A stretch of 64,000 nucleotides of DNA from Paraglaciecola psychrophila 170. Lineage in GTDB: Bacteria; Pseudomonadota; Gammaproteobacteria; Enterobacterales; Alteromonadaceae. The translations under genes and the position numbers were made by a program. The notes below the pieces were generated by a model. That model had not been told where the DNA came from, did not search any database, and saw only the letters and a list, made by a program, of their open reading frames with translations. Position 1 is the first letter of the stretch; the number at the start of each line of letters is the position of its first letter. Positions 29,281 to 38,935 of the stretch are shown in pieces. Where the stretch lies: positions 2,604,001 to 2,668,000 of the forward strand of contig NC_020514.1 in NCBI RefSeq assembly GCF_000347635.1, written 5' to 3'.

Positions 29281-30423
29281 CTAACCGTTAGCTAACTGAC
29301 TGGTGTTTTTCTGGGCTAGCTCTAGAGGCTCGATGTGGTTAACATCATCATTGACCAACTCTACAGGGGATTGGTCTCTGAGATTTTGATGCCCAGTAAT
29401 AACAACTTTTTCTGTTCCTGATAAACCGCTTAATACTTCTACTAACTCACCTTCTTGATAACCTACGGTGACGGCTTGTTTACTTGCGATGCCATCTTTA
29501 ACCACAAACACATTCACACTGTCGTCTATGGCAAGCAGCGCTTTGCGTGGAAGCAGTACCACGTTTTGTTTGGTGTCGTAATTTAATTTTACTTGGGCAA
29601 ACATGCCTGACATAAGTAAGTTATCAGGGTTAGGTACACGGAATGTGACTTTAAACGTCCCCGTTTTTGAATCAATCACTGGGCTAATACGTTCCACAAA
29701 GGCAATAATATCAGCGCCATCGAATGCCGTTAAGTCTAAAGAAGCTTGTTGATCTTTATGCACTTTAGAGAGTTCTTTTTCAGGTAAATAGACTATTCCA
29801 TACAATTCTTTTTGTTGAACAATATGGAACATTTTTTCACGCTGGAAAGACTCACTAAGATTTCCCACTTTGGCATTCCGTTCCGCAATGTAACCGGCTA
29901 TAGGGGCTACTATTGTGGCTTCTTTTAAATCCAGTTCAGCGAGGGCGCGGGTGGCTTTTGCTGATTCATATTGAGCGGTCAGTTTGTCATAAGTGTCGTC
30001 ACTGACTAACTTTTTGTGGTGCACCTTATTGACCTTCGCTAATTCTTTCTCAACGCCGACTAAATTAGCTTTTGCTCGGTCTAGGTTCAAGTGGTAACGG
30101 CGCGGTTCTATTTGCGCCAATATTTGGCCTTTTTCTACATAGTCACCTTCTTCTATATAGATATGTTCAATGATCCCAGAGGCTCTTGGTACTACAAATG
30201 CTTCTTCTTTAGCTTCTAATACAGCTGTTGTAGCATAATTTGAAGATATATGACCTATGGTTAATGATGCAACTTCCACAGGGACCGATATAACTAGTTC
30301 TTGTTTGGTGTCCTTGCCTAATGCATCGGCTTCGCCACAACTACTAAGAAGACTAACTGATAGAAGAATAGGCAATATCGTCAGTAATCTACGACTATTC
30401 TTTACATTTATGATTGATTTCAT
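29281..30423 (-). CDS. RND pump periplasmic adaptor, lipoprotein
   Basis: A membrane-fusion protein of about 380 residues of the AcrA/MdtA family. The N-terminus MKSIINVKNSRRLLTIL is followed by a lipobox LLSSC (Cys about residue 29), so it is probably lipid-anchored in the inner membrane. The lipoyl halves are GIIEHIYIEEGDYVEKGQILA and VAPIAGYIAERNAKVGNL around a short helical hairpin, and a beta-barrel follows. I chose ATG 30423 because AGGGA stands 8 bases before it; a TTG at 30444 is in frame but lacks a ribosome site. First gene of the RND operon. Confidence 0.9.
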   Translation of the reverse strand: MKSIINVKNSRRLLTILPILLSVSLLSSCGEADALGKDTKQELVISVPVEVASLTIGHISSNYATTAVLEAKEEAFVVPRASGIIEHIYIEEGDYVEKGQILAQIEPRRYHLNLDRAKANLVGVEKELAKVNKVHHKKLVSDDTYDKLTAQYESAKATRALAELDLKEATIVAPIAGYIAERNAKVGNLSESFQREKMFHIVQQKELYGIVYLPEKELSKVHKDQQASLDLTAFDGADIIAFVERISPVIDSKTGTFKVTFRVPNPDNLLMSGMFAQVKLNYDTKQNVVLLPRKALLAIDDSVNVFVVKDGIASKQAVTVGYQEGELVEVLSGLSGTEKVVITGHQNLRDQSPVELVNDDVNHIEPLELAQKNTSQLANG

Positions 30424-30640
30424 TTTTGGGTCCCTGAAAAACAAGTTAATAGTGAGTATGTGTATCTGAGGTAATGATCAGATTTCGTTGCTTGATAGTT
30501 AGCATCGACTATGCCAATTCAATAAAGCTCATATATAACAGTCGGTTAGTAGAATAAAGAAAATTACAAACAAGTTTTTAATATCAACCTTTAGTGATAT
30601 TCACCATTTGTTGGTTTAAATGATTAACTGATTCGTTGGT

Positions 30641-31790
30641 ATGAAAAACCTTAAAAAACCGAGCAAGAAAATTTCGTCTGCAACATTTACGTAGTTTGTA
30701 CAGCCTTGCTCGCACTCACAGTGGCATGCAGTTCAGGTACAAATGAAAATAAGACGACAAAGCAATCGATAAAACAAACCAAGTCAGAGATGTCGGTTAG
30801 TCGACCGCTAGAGGTCGATTTGATTGATGAGTCTATAGCTGGTCTTCAAAACTTGAATAAGCGAGCTGCTTAGCATTCTCAGCCGTATCTTTAAGGTTGG
30901 GTTTAACCGAGTTATCTTAGCCACAGATAGTGATTTTAATGTAGGTATGACCAATCATGAACAATTAATTGAGTTGATCAAACACAAACGGCTCAAAGGT
31001 ATAGCCTTGATCACTTTGGGTTTTGGGCGAGGTAATTACAATGACTACCTAACAGAGCAATTAGCCGATGCAGGTAATACATTGATACTATTCATGATGC
31101 ACGAAAGGTATCAGTAGATGATATGAACGCCAGACTTATTAACCATTGCTAAGGACATTAAAATCCAAGTGTAATTTAACCCTGATTTGGTAGCATAATA
31201 TCGTTTGTTAAGTTTCGAAAATAGTGCATTAAAGTGTGAAGGTTTTAATAATGACAAGGTGGATGCGGGTGATATTGGCGAAGGTCACACATTACTGCTT
31301 TGTTTGAGCTAACTTTAAATACATCTAACAATCATGATCTTAACCCCTTACGTTATCAACAGGCTCAAAAAAATATATTGCTAATACACCGAATGGTCAA
31401 TTTACTGATGAGTTAGCTTTGGTTAAAATGCATTACGGGCTTGTTAATAGTGAATAGAGCCTATTCATATTTCAAGCTGTTGAGGTGGGGCAAATCACTG
31501 ACTTTAAAATGATGACTTTAGGTTTGCTACTAGCGTTGTTGGGTTTGCCCATTTATTAAAACAGAGTCATAATTGGCAAGATATGAGTTATCAACACATT
31601 ATCGATTTAGCACAGGGCGCAAAAGGCAAAGATGAGTTTGACTATCGAGCCGAGTTTATTAACATGGATCGCAGCAGCGCTGCTTTACAAGTTAATATTC
31701 CTAGACAGCCAGAGCAATCTTTGGATTCAGTGAAATTGAATCTTCAAGGTTTTGCCAGCAAATTGAGGCTAAACCTACTTTGTTAACTTC
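30641..31790 (+). pseudogene. YfbK-like von Willebrand factor A lipoprotein, decayed
   Basis: Fragments of one gene lie in order in shifting frames. First comes a lipoprotein N-terminus (TALLALTVACSSGTNENK), cut by TAG at about 30871. Next is the middle of the VWA domain (RVILATDSDFNVGMTNHEQ, then GFGRGNYNDYLTEQLADAG), and then [27 protein letters not shown] and [14 protein letters not shown]. The end reads MSYQHIIDLAQGAKGKDEFDYRAEF. YfbK-type proteins have exactly this succession. The first part of the VWA domain, roughly 200 residues, is deleted, and there are at least four frameshifts and several stops. It is a dead gene. It opens a three-gene decay block with the sigma factor and its neighbour. 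Confidence 0.8.
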
Positions 31791-31793
31791 TTA

Positions 31794-32422
31794 TTGAAAC
31801 AACCTGTGTGCCCTAGAGCTCATTATGCTGAGTCATTACACTCTATTGATGAGTCAGCAGATTATTTACGAAAAACAGACACCAGCCTGATGTTGCATTA
31901 TAGCGCTGGAGTTCTTCAGGCATTTGAAACCTTATATAATAGACACAAAGGCGGTCTGTATCGTCATTTTATACGGCATATTTCTGAGCCTAGTTTGGCA
32001 GAATATTTGTATCAATATATATAGAAAAAGTTAATATTACAGCCTACCACTTAGTTATATACTTTGGCCCACAACAAATTAGTCGACCATTTGCGTTATC
32101 TGTCTGTAGTTAATAAGGTTGTGGTTCGCAGTTATGACTCAGAAGTAACCGAGGATAATGAACAATTCAAACAGACACATATTGATAACGAGCTGGTAAT
32201 TGAATTGACCCGCAAGAGACGCCGAATCTCTGAAACAGTTATTGGTCGATTACCCCAACCTAAAAAGACAGTTTTTTGTTAAAAGAAGAGGCTGGGCTTT
32301 CAGTTAAACGCATTGCAACAGTTCTAGATTCTAGCTTTGGATCCAATAAGAGCCGTTTGTGTTATGCCTATAAAAATCTACGCCAATGTTTACACATTAA
32401 GACGGGGTGTAAGATTTTATGA
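31794..32422 (+). pseudogene. ECF-type RNA polymerase sigma factor, decayed
   Basis: Region 2 is visible as SLMLHYSAGVLQAFETLYNR and GLYRHFIRHISEPSLAEYLYQ, after which the frame shifts. MAHNKLVDHLRYLSVVNK completes region 2.4 in another frame. Region 4 follows as IGRLPQPKKTVF, a further frameshift, then KEEAGLSVKRIATVLDSSFG and RLCYAYKNLRQCLHI. All parts of an extracytoplasmic-function sigma factor are thus present in order but in three frames. Its stop overlaps the ATG of the next remnant as ATGA (32419-32422), preserving the old operon coupling. Confidence 0.8.
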
Positions 32423-33152
32423 GTAAAGACAATAAGGGTAAACCTTTGTACTTATCACCCCATGTAAAAAAATTAGCGAGTTTTATCAGAACAACAAACA
32501 ACGTCAAGGTGAATAACCTAGCGCGCAGTTAGATTCTGAAATAATTACTATGGCCGCTCTAATTGTTGGCTTCTTTAGGTCTTGTAAGTGTTTTGTTGAT
32601 GACTCAAAAAGATTATTTTATTCATCCAAATAATATTGTCGCAGAAGATACAAGTATAGTGGATGAACCTGTATTGAGCACTTCGAGTGTTAGTGCTACT
32701 GGCACTTTAACAGATGAACTATAGGCTGAGCGGCCTTTTCAATTAATGAAAATTGAGGCTTTATCTTAAAAATCGGACGTTCTGTTAGACAGTGAGTTAA
32801 ATTTAATGACAAGAAAAACAATCTCGGTCAGTCACACACCAAGAGCATTAAAAAATGAGATGTAGGATGTGTTTAAGCTCTAAGACAACATAGCTAAAAC
32901 GTCTGCTATTTCATTGTCAAAACTGTCTAAACTGGCAGAACTATTAAAACTTGAACTAACTACACAAAATATGACAGAGATTAAAGCGAATGCTTCAAGC
33001 ATAAAGATCCAACAAACATTATTTGAACATTTGCCTATGTGTCAAAAAAGTCATGTAGAATTAAACTAACTGAAGAATACTTGAGTTTGTTGACAGATAA
33101 AAAAGTACAACAATTGATGTCAATATCGACTAAAGCTGTTCTAGAAGATTAA
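32419..33152 (+). pseudogene. Remnant of a single-TM protein downstream of the sigma factor
   Basis: The remnant begins with MSKDNKGKPLYLSPHVKKLA, shifts frame, and continues as QNNKQRQGE-stop-PSAQLDSEII. It then has a membrane helix (LASLGLVSVLLMTQKDYF) and a long periplasmic-looking part to GAT-TAA at 33147-33152. Within the last frame every early stop is TAG or TAA (after DEL, ALS, NEM and FKL), each one C-to-T change from a Gln codon. Position and topology suggest an anti-sigma or sigma-partner protein, but I do not recognise a domain. Confidence 0.6.
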
Positions 33153-33174
33153 TTTTAAAAAAGAGAGTGTTACA

Positions 33175-33621
33175 TTGAAAATTTGGGTAGATGCTGATGC
33201 ATGTCCAGTGGTCATAAAAGATATTTTGTTTCGAGCTGCAGAGCGTAAAAAAATTGAAACTATTTTTGTGGCGAATCAATATATTCGTACACCACCGTCT
33301 AAATTTATTCGCTCTATGCAAGTCAGCGCTGGGTTTGATGTGGCTGACGACGAAATTGTTAGGCAAATTGAACATAATGACTTAGTGATTACCAGTGATA
33401 TCCCCCTTGCTGCTGAAATAATCGAAAAAGGCGGACAAGTATTAAGTTCAAGAGGTGAGTTGTTTACCACTGAGAATATCCGTTCTAGGCTTAATATCCG
33501 TGACTTTATGGATACCATGCTGGCCAGTGGCGAACAATCTGGTGGGCCACCTCCACTTAATCAAAATGATCGGAAAAACTTTGCTAATCATCTGGATAGA
33601 ATACTGACTTGCAATACGTAG
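33175..33621 (+). CDS. yaiI: YaiI/UPF0178 family protein
   Basis: A 148-residue member of UPF0178 (DUF188), a PIN-like fold of unknown biochemical activity. The N-terminus [17 protein letters not shown] is the family signature, and [25 protein letters not shown] and the [20 protein letters not shown] tail are also typical. It starts at TTG 33175 with a weak purine-rich site before it. A hairpin (TATCTAAG 33627-33634 with CTTAGATA 33646-33653) just after the stop may terminate it. It is intact, unlike the three dead genes just upstream. Confidence 0.9.
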   Translation: MKIWVDADACPVVIKDILFRAAERKKIETIFVANQYIRTPPSKFIRSMQVSAGFDVADDEIVRQIEHNDLVITSDIPLAAEIIEKGGQVLSSRGELFTTENIRSRLNIRDFMDTMLASGEQSGGPPPLNQNDRKNFANHLDRILTCNT

Positions 33622-33861
33622 AGCAGTATCTAAGCTGATGTTTATCTTAGATAGTTAATTTACCTTACTTAGCCACTTTTATTCGAGTGAATACATGTAT
33701 GTATATTGTTGATATGCAGGGGGGTAGAAGCTACTATGCGATCAGACCAAATGGTCAGTATTTAATAGCTTTTATTACGCCATCGGTCTTTAGTTCAGCA
33801 ATTAAAATAACAAGTCTTAATAAAGCTAATATATCATTTCGAACAACAGGACGAGACACTA

Positions 33862-36800
33862 ATGAATAAAAAACACACACACAAAATAACAAGAATGACC
33901 CGAATTGCAATGGTTGTTGCTGCAACATTTGCGTTAACTAGCCAAGTAGAGGCACAAGTCACCTCATCTAGTCTTCGTGGGCAAGTGGTTGATGTTCAAG
34001 GTAATCCTGTTGTTGGCGTCACCGTAGAAGTTGTCAATACACTTACTGGTAGTCGCAAAACTTTAACCACATCAGAAAACGGTGTGTTTCAATCCAGTGG
34101 CTTACAAGTTGGGGGGCCTTATGAGGTAAAACTGCAGGAAGGAGCAAACTATAAAGCACAAGCTGTTTCAGATCTTTTTTTGCAGTTAGGCCAAACCTCA
34201 AATGTCTCTCTACAAGCCTCGGCAAGTGGCGCGCAAGTGGAAGTGATCGAAGTGAGGGGCGTCGTTAGTATGGCTGCAGCCTTTAAAAATGGGCCAGGTA
34301 CTGAGTTTACTGAAAATGATATTATCAATGCTCCAGCCATCAGCCGTGACTTTAAATCGATACTTAAAAGGGATTCAAAAATAGTTGTTGATAACACCGT
34401 TGATGGTGGCCCTGCGTTATCTGTAGCGGGTGGCAACATTCGTGGCAATAGTTTGACAGTAGATGGTGTTAAACAAAATGATGACTTTGGTTTAAATAAA
34501 AATGGTTACCCAGGCCGTCGCTCACCCATTTCTTTGGACGCTATCCAACAACTATCGGTAAATATAGCGCCGATTGACGTTACTTATGGTGGATTTCAGG
34601 GCGGTAACATAAATATTGTCACAAAGTCTGGGACTAATGAGTTTCATGGTTCAGCTTTTTACTTTCGTTCAGATGACTCGCTGATTGGCGATAAAAGTAA
34701 AAGCCAAGATTTAAATATCGGTGAGTTTGAAGAAGATACTTATGGGTTTTCTCTTGGCGGTAAGATAATTGAAGATAAATTGTTCTTTTTTGCTGCTTAT
34801 GAAAAATTTGAGTCTACTTCGCCTTATCAATTTTCGCTAGATAATCTTGATGGCAATATCGATGCAAACGAGCGTAGAGGAGTCAGCCAGGCTGATTTCG
34901 ATCGTATCGCTCAGGTTGCCAGCGAGGTATGGAATTATGATATTGGTGGTTATGATGTGCCAAAAGAGGAAGAAGCAGAAAATTTACTGCTAAAATTAGA
35001 CTGGAACATTAGTGAAGATCATCGAGCGTCATTAACTTACCAAGATAATGAAGGAAATACGGTTCGAGATTTTTGGGCTGAATCATTTCCTAGTGCCGCA
35101 ACCGCAACGGCCGAATCAAACCGTTATAATCAGGCTGAAACCTTAGAAGCTATCGTTTTACAAGTGTTCTCAGATTGGAGCGACGATTTTTCGACGGAAT
35201 TTAAATTGTCTAATAAGAAAGTGACCACTGCACAAAATCCGTTATTAGGTGCCAATTTTTCACAGTTTTCGATAGGCACGCCTAATGGCGGTTCATTATT
35301 CATTGGTCCTGATCAGTTTCGTCATGCGAATGTACTAGAAAACGAACGTTTTAGTTGGAAAATTAAAGGCGATTATTATCTAACTGATGACCACATGCTT
35401 ACTGCAGGGTGGGAACATGATGAATTAGATATTTATAATTTATTTGTATTTGGCTCTTTAGGTTTTGCTCAATTTGCGAGTATTGATGATTTTGAAAATA
35501 ATGTTGGCTTTCATGTTTATCAAAATGCTTTGAATGGCGATGCGTTGAGCGCAGTAGACGAATTTCAGTATGATATTGATACAATATATCTACAAGACAA
35601 GTGGGTGGCCACAAACGAATTAACACTTACTTATGGTTTGCGCTATACGAAATATAGTAATGATGATTTACCGGCATTAAATCAAAATTTCGTTGATAGG
35701 CACGGTTACAGTAATCAAGGTAATTTTGATGGACTGGATTTGTTGGAGCCACGAGTCGGTTTCACCTATACCTATGATGACGATACAGTGATCCGCGGCG
35801 GCTTCGGTTTATTTGGTGGTGGTGGGCCAAATGTATGGTTATCCAATTCTTATGGCAATGATGGTGTACGCAAGACTTTTGCCGGATGTTTTGGTGGCTG
35901 TTCTGATGGAAAAGGAACACCACAAGAGGTGTTAGATTTCCTCGCTGCAGGTGGTTTTAGTGGTGGCGACAGTGACACTAACTCAATTGCACCAGACTTC
36001 GAAATAAATAGCGTGTGGAAAATTAACCTAGGTATGGAGCGTAATCAGGATCTAGGCATTTTAGGTGAAAGCTGGTTATTATCCGCAGATGCGATCATCA
36101 GTAAGGTAAAAAATGCGGGCATTTACCGTGAACTAAACTTCGAGAAGGTGGATACAGCACCGGACGGTCGTCCAATCTATAATGAAATCGGTCCTTTTGA
36201 CTTATCATTGGAAAACACCGATAAAGGCGGTTCACAAGTATGGAGCTTTTCGGCAGCAAAAAATTTCTATACGGATCATGGAAATTATAACTTTAACATT
36301 GGTTACACCTATCAGGATGTAACTGAAGTTAACCCGGGCAACGCTTTTATCGCTTTTGAAGGATATGCTATGCCGGCAAATTCTGACTTTCAATCTGAAA
36401 CAGAATTTAATTCAGAATATGAAGTACGTCATTCATTTACCAGTAATATAACATGGAGTGACGAAATATTTGCCGGTAACCTGAGTACTATCTCTGTTGC
36501 TTATTCTGGGCGTTCAGGGCGACACTTTAGCCATACTATGAACTCATCCCTTGAAACTTTTGGGGGCTTTCCTGGAGCTGACTTTGCCGATTGGAATGCA
36601 TTTAATTCGCAGTCTTTGTATATTCCTAGCGGACCAGATGATGCATTAGTAAGCTATGCTGCAGGTTTTGATAAGGATGCGTTTTTTGCCTATATCGACT
36701 CTGAGAGCTGTTTATCCGGTAATTCTGGTACTATTTCCAGACGCCATGCTTGTGCTAGCGATTGGATCCATCGTTTTGATATACGCTTAATGCAAGAAAT

Positions 36801-37038
36801 TCAAATAACCGATGATCAAGCTATTGAAGTGATCCTCGATTTGGAAAATATTGGCAATATGTTGAATGATGATTGGGGCCGTGCGGAAAGTTACAATCAA
36901 CCGTTTAACGCACCTGTTCTCGACGTTGCTATTGATGGTGGTCAATTTGTCTACAGTAACTTTACACAGCCAGTTCCTGGTGTCGCTAAAATTCCTTCTG
37001 TATGGAAAGTGCAGTTAGGTGTTCGTTATAAGTTCTAA
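33862..37038 (+). CDS. Oar-like TonB-dependent outer-membrane receptor
   Basis: A 1058-residue outer-membrane receptor. A signal peptide (about residues 1-31, cleavage after VEA) is followed by a carboxypeptidase-regulatory-like beta-sandwich (SSLRGQVVDVQGNPVVGVTVEV, about 35-120). A plug domain (about 130-260) contains NIRGNSLTVDGVKQNDDFG, and the remainder is a beta-barrel ending in WKVQLGVRYKF with a terminal aromatic. This is the architecture of Oar and related receptors that import large, often sugar- or peptide-derived substrates. No TonB/ExbBD or degradative enzymes are next to it, so the substrate is unknown. Confidence 0.9.
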   Translation: MNKKHTHKITRMTRIAMVVAATFALTSQVEAQVTSSSLRGQVVDVQGNPVVGVTVEVVNTLTGSRKTLTTSENGVFQSSGLQVGGPYEVKLQEGANYKAQAVSDLFLQLGQTSNVSLQASASGAQVEVIEVRGVVSMAAAFKNGPGTEFTENDIINAPAISRDFKSILKRDSKIVVDNTVDGGPALSVAGGNIRGNSLTVDGVKQNDDFGLNKNGYPGRRSPISLDAIQQLSVNIAPIDVTYGGFQGGNINIVTKSGTNEFHGSAFYFRSDDSLIGDKSKSQDLNIGEFEEDTYGFSLGGKIIEDKLFFFAAYEKFESTSPYQFSLDNLDGNIDANERRGVSQADFDRIAQVASEVWNYDIGGYDVPKEEEAENLLLKLDWNISEDHRASLTYQDNEGNTVRDFWAESFPSAATATAESNRYNQAETLEAIVLQVFSDWSDDFSTEFKLSNKKVTTAQNPLLGANFSQFSIGTPNGGSLFIGPDQFRHANVLENERFSWKIKGDYYLTDDHMLTAGWEHDELDIYNLFVFGSLGFAQFASIDDFENNVGFHVYQNALNGDALSAVDEFQYDIDTIYLQDKWVATNELTLTYGLRYTKYSNDDLPALNQNFVDRHGYSNQGNFDGLDLLEPRVGFTYTYDDDTVIRGGFGLFGGGGPNVWLSNSYGNDGVRKTFAGCFGGCSDGKGTPQEVLDFLAAGGFSGGDSDTNSIAPDFEINSVWKINLGMERNQDLGILGESWLLSADAIISKVKNAGIYRELNFEKVDTAPDGRPIYNEIGPFDLSLENTDKGGSQVWSFSAAKNFYTDHGNYNFNIGYTYQDVTEVNPGNAFIAFEGYAMPANSDFQSETEFNSEYEVRHSFTSNITWSDEIFAGNLSTISVAYSGRSGRHFSHTMNSSLETFGGFPGADFADWNAFNSQSLYIPSGPDDALVSYAAGFDKDAFFAYIDSESCLSGNSGTISRRHACASDWIHRFDIRLMQEIQITDDQAIEVILDLENIGNMLNDDWGRAESYNQPFNAPVLDVAIDGGQFVYSNFTQPVPGVAKIPSVWKVQLGVRYKF

Positions 37039-37077
37039 GATATAGACACACTAGTCTTGAGAAAATAGGAGTTAAAT

Positions 37078-37109
37078 CGGAGATAATTTAATTATTTCCG
37101 GTTTTTTTT
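37078..37109 (+). terminator. Rho-independent terminator of the receptor gene
   Basis: CGGAGATAA (37078-37086) pairs with TTATTTCCG (37092-37100), one G-T pair included, around a 5-nt loop, followed by G and eight T. It begins 39 bases after the receptor stop codon. Confidence 0.85.
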
Positions 37110-37402
37110 GTCTCAGTAAAGCTGATAAATCCGTCCACTTGAAAATCTGGGATCACGCTGATTAAAGGAAACTAACCTGAATGGCAAGGGGATCATAACG
37201 CTGCGATGCAGTACATCGATCGTTATTCATCTAGCTAACGGTGGCGGGGTAAGGGAGTATGGGAAATTAGGGATACAAACACTAACCAGCTTTGGCGGGT
37301 AGCGTCTAAAATAGCGAGAAGTACAATACTGACTGTAAATACATAGTGTTTGTGGTTCTTAATGTGCAGGTGTTATAACCTGCACTATTAACGCTTAAAT
37401 TA
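37110..37402. other. Intergenic region with rhlE 3' hairpin
   Basis: About 290 bases without a gene between the convergent receptor and rhlE genes. The only structure I see is a hairpin, GTGCAGGT (37364-37371) with ACCTGCAC (37378-37385), about 17 bases beyond the rhlE stop. It probably marks the rhlE transcript end. Confidence 0.5.
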
Positions 37403-38719
37403 TCAACGATTTCCAGAGTTGCCACTGGATTGGCTTCTACTTCTGTTCCGTGACTGATTATTTTTAGGTGGCTGTCCACCAGATGAATTACGTCCAGAAC
37501 GTTGCCCATCTCTGTGACCAGACTGAGCTTGTTTTGGCTTTTTAGCTTTAATTGGTCGTTGACCAAGCTTTGATTCAGGTAGCGGCTGAGTGGGTTCAAA
37601 GCCGGGAGTTATTTTTCGCTGAATAAGTTGTTTGATCAATATTTCTATATCGACTAATTCCTTGAATTCATCTTGAGTCACCATCGATATGGCTTGACCT
37701 GTTGCCCCAGCGCGACCCGTTCGTCCTATCCTATGCACATAATCCTCGGGTACATTGGGTAAATCAAAATTGACGACTTGCGGTAATTGATCAATATCCA
37801 AACCACGTGCAGCAATATCAGTCGCAATCAAGGCTTTCACTTTACCTTGCTTAAAGTCTGCGAGAGCTTTGGTACGTGCGCCTTGACTCTTGTTGCCGTG
37901 AATGGCTGCAGAACTTATACCATGCGCTTCTAGTTGTTTGGCTATTCGGTTTGCACCATGTTTAGTGCGACTAAAAACCAATACCTGTTGCCAATCATTT
38001 TCTTTAATTAAGTGGGTAAGCAGTTGAGATTTTTTACTTTTATCAACCGGGTATACCCATTGTTCAACTAAATCGACAGTTGTGTTTGCTGGAGATACCG
38101 ATATTTCTACTGGGTTATTAACTAAACCTTTGGCTAATTTACGAATATCGTCTGAAAATGTGGCTGAAAACATTAAATTTTGACGTTTTTGCGGCAACAA
38201 TTTGATGATTTTTTTGATGTCGTGAATAAAGCCCATGTCTAACATGCGATCGGCCTCATCCATAACAAGGATTTCTAACTCGCTAAACTTCACTGCATTT
38301 TGGTTGTATAGGTCGAGAAGACGTCCCGGTGTGGCGACTAATATGTCCACACCTTTACGTAATCTAATCATTTGTGGATTAATACCCACACCACCAAATA
38401 CCACGGCTGATTTTAACGGTAGGTCTTTGCCATATGTTTGCACACTTTCAGCAATTTGTGCTGCCAACTCTCTGGTTGGAGTGAGGATCAGTGCCCTGGC
38501 TTGGTTAGGTCTAGCTGATTGTCCTTTGCTCAATAAATGTAATATGGGCAAAGTGAACCCAGCTGTTTTTCCGGTGCCTGTTTGCGCAGCAGCCATTACA
38601 TCACTTCCTTGCAATACCGCTGGTATGGCTTTAGCTTGAATGGGGGAGGGAGTGGTATACCCTTTACTGGCAACAGCGGATAAAATTTTTGGTGAAAGGC
38701 CTAGATCGGCAAAACTCAT
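37403..38719 (-). CDS. rhlE: DEAD-box ATP-dependent RNA helicase, RhlE type
   Basis: A 438-residue DEAD-box helicase. The motifs occur in order: Q motif ([14 protein letters not shown]), I (AQTGTGKT), Ia (PTRELAAQ), Ib (TPGRLLD), II (DEAD), III (SAT), IV (VLVFSRTK), V ([11 protein letters not shown]) and VI ([10 protein letters not shown]). Residues 385-438 form a basic, Gln/Ser/Arg-rich disordered tail of the kind RhlE uses to bind RNA. RhlE helps ribosome assembly and mRNA decay and can attach to RNase E, whose gene is the next one on the same strand. Confidence 0.93.
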   Translation of the reverse strand: MSFADLGLSPKILSAVASKGYTTPSPIQAKAIPAVLQGSDVMAAAQTGTGKTAGFTLPILHLLSKGQSARPNQARALILTPTRELAAQIAESVQTYGKDLPLKSAVVFGGVGINPQMIRLRKGVDILVATPGRLLDLYNQNAVKFSELEILVMDEADRMLDMGFIHDIKKIIKLLPQKRQNLMFSATFSDDIRKLAKGLVNNPVEISVSPANTTVDLVEQWVYPVDKSKKSQLLTHLIKENDWQQVLVFSRTKHGANRIAKQLEAHGISSAAIHGNKSQGARTKALADFKQGKVKALIATDIAARGLDIDQLPQVVNFDLPNVPEDYVHRIGRTGRAGATGQAISMVTQDEFKELVDIEILIKQLIQRKITPGFEPTQPLPESKLGQRPIKAKKPKQAQSGHRDGQRSGRNSSGGQPPKNNQSRNRSRSQSSGNSGNR

Positions 38720-38876
38720 AGATAATTCTCAAATAGGGTGATTAGCATATATATCAGGTTTAGACTGTTTGACTAGGCCGCAGACCTTGTCTGAACGTAG
38801 ATTGAAATTTAAACAGCTAAAAATAGTCGCAAGAGGATACAGTAATTAACTCATAATAGCACTTAGACTATGAATA

Positions 38877-38912
38877 AAAATGCCGCAACACAGTGAAGTC
38901 TTGCGGCATTTT
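38877..38912 (-). terminator. Rho-independent terminator of rne
   Basis: AAAATGCCGCAA (38877-38888) pairs perfectly with TTGCGGCATTTT (38901-38912), a 12-bp stem with T/A tracts on both sides, so it works on either strand. It lies 24 bases beyond the rne stop. Confidence 0.88.
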
Positions 38913-38935
38913 ATAAACTCTCACGAGTATTAAGT

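Noticed and set aside
32419..33152. Alternative genetic code with TAA/TAG read as Gln
   Set aside because: All intact genes in the window use TAA and TAG as normal stops, and the neighbouring remnants also have frameshifts and a deletion, so decay explains it.
33687..33869. A 60-codon open frame before the Oar-like receptor
   Set aside because: It overlaps the receptor start, has no ribosome site and no recognisable composition.
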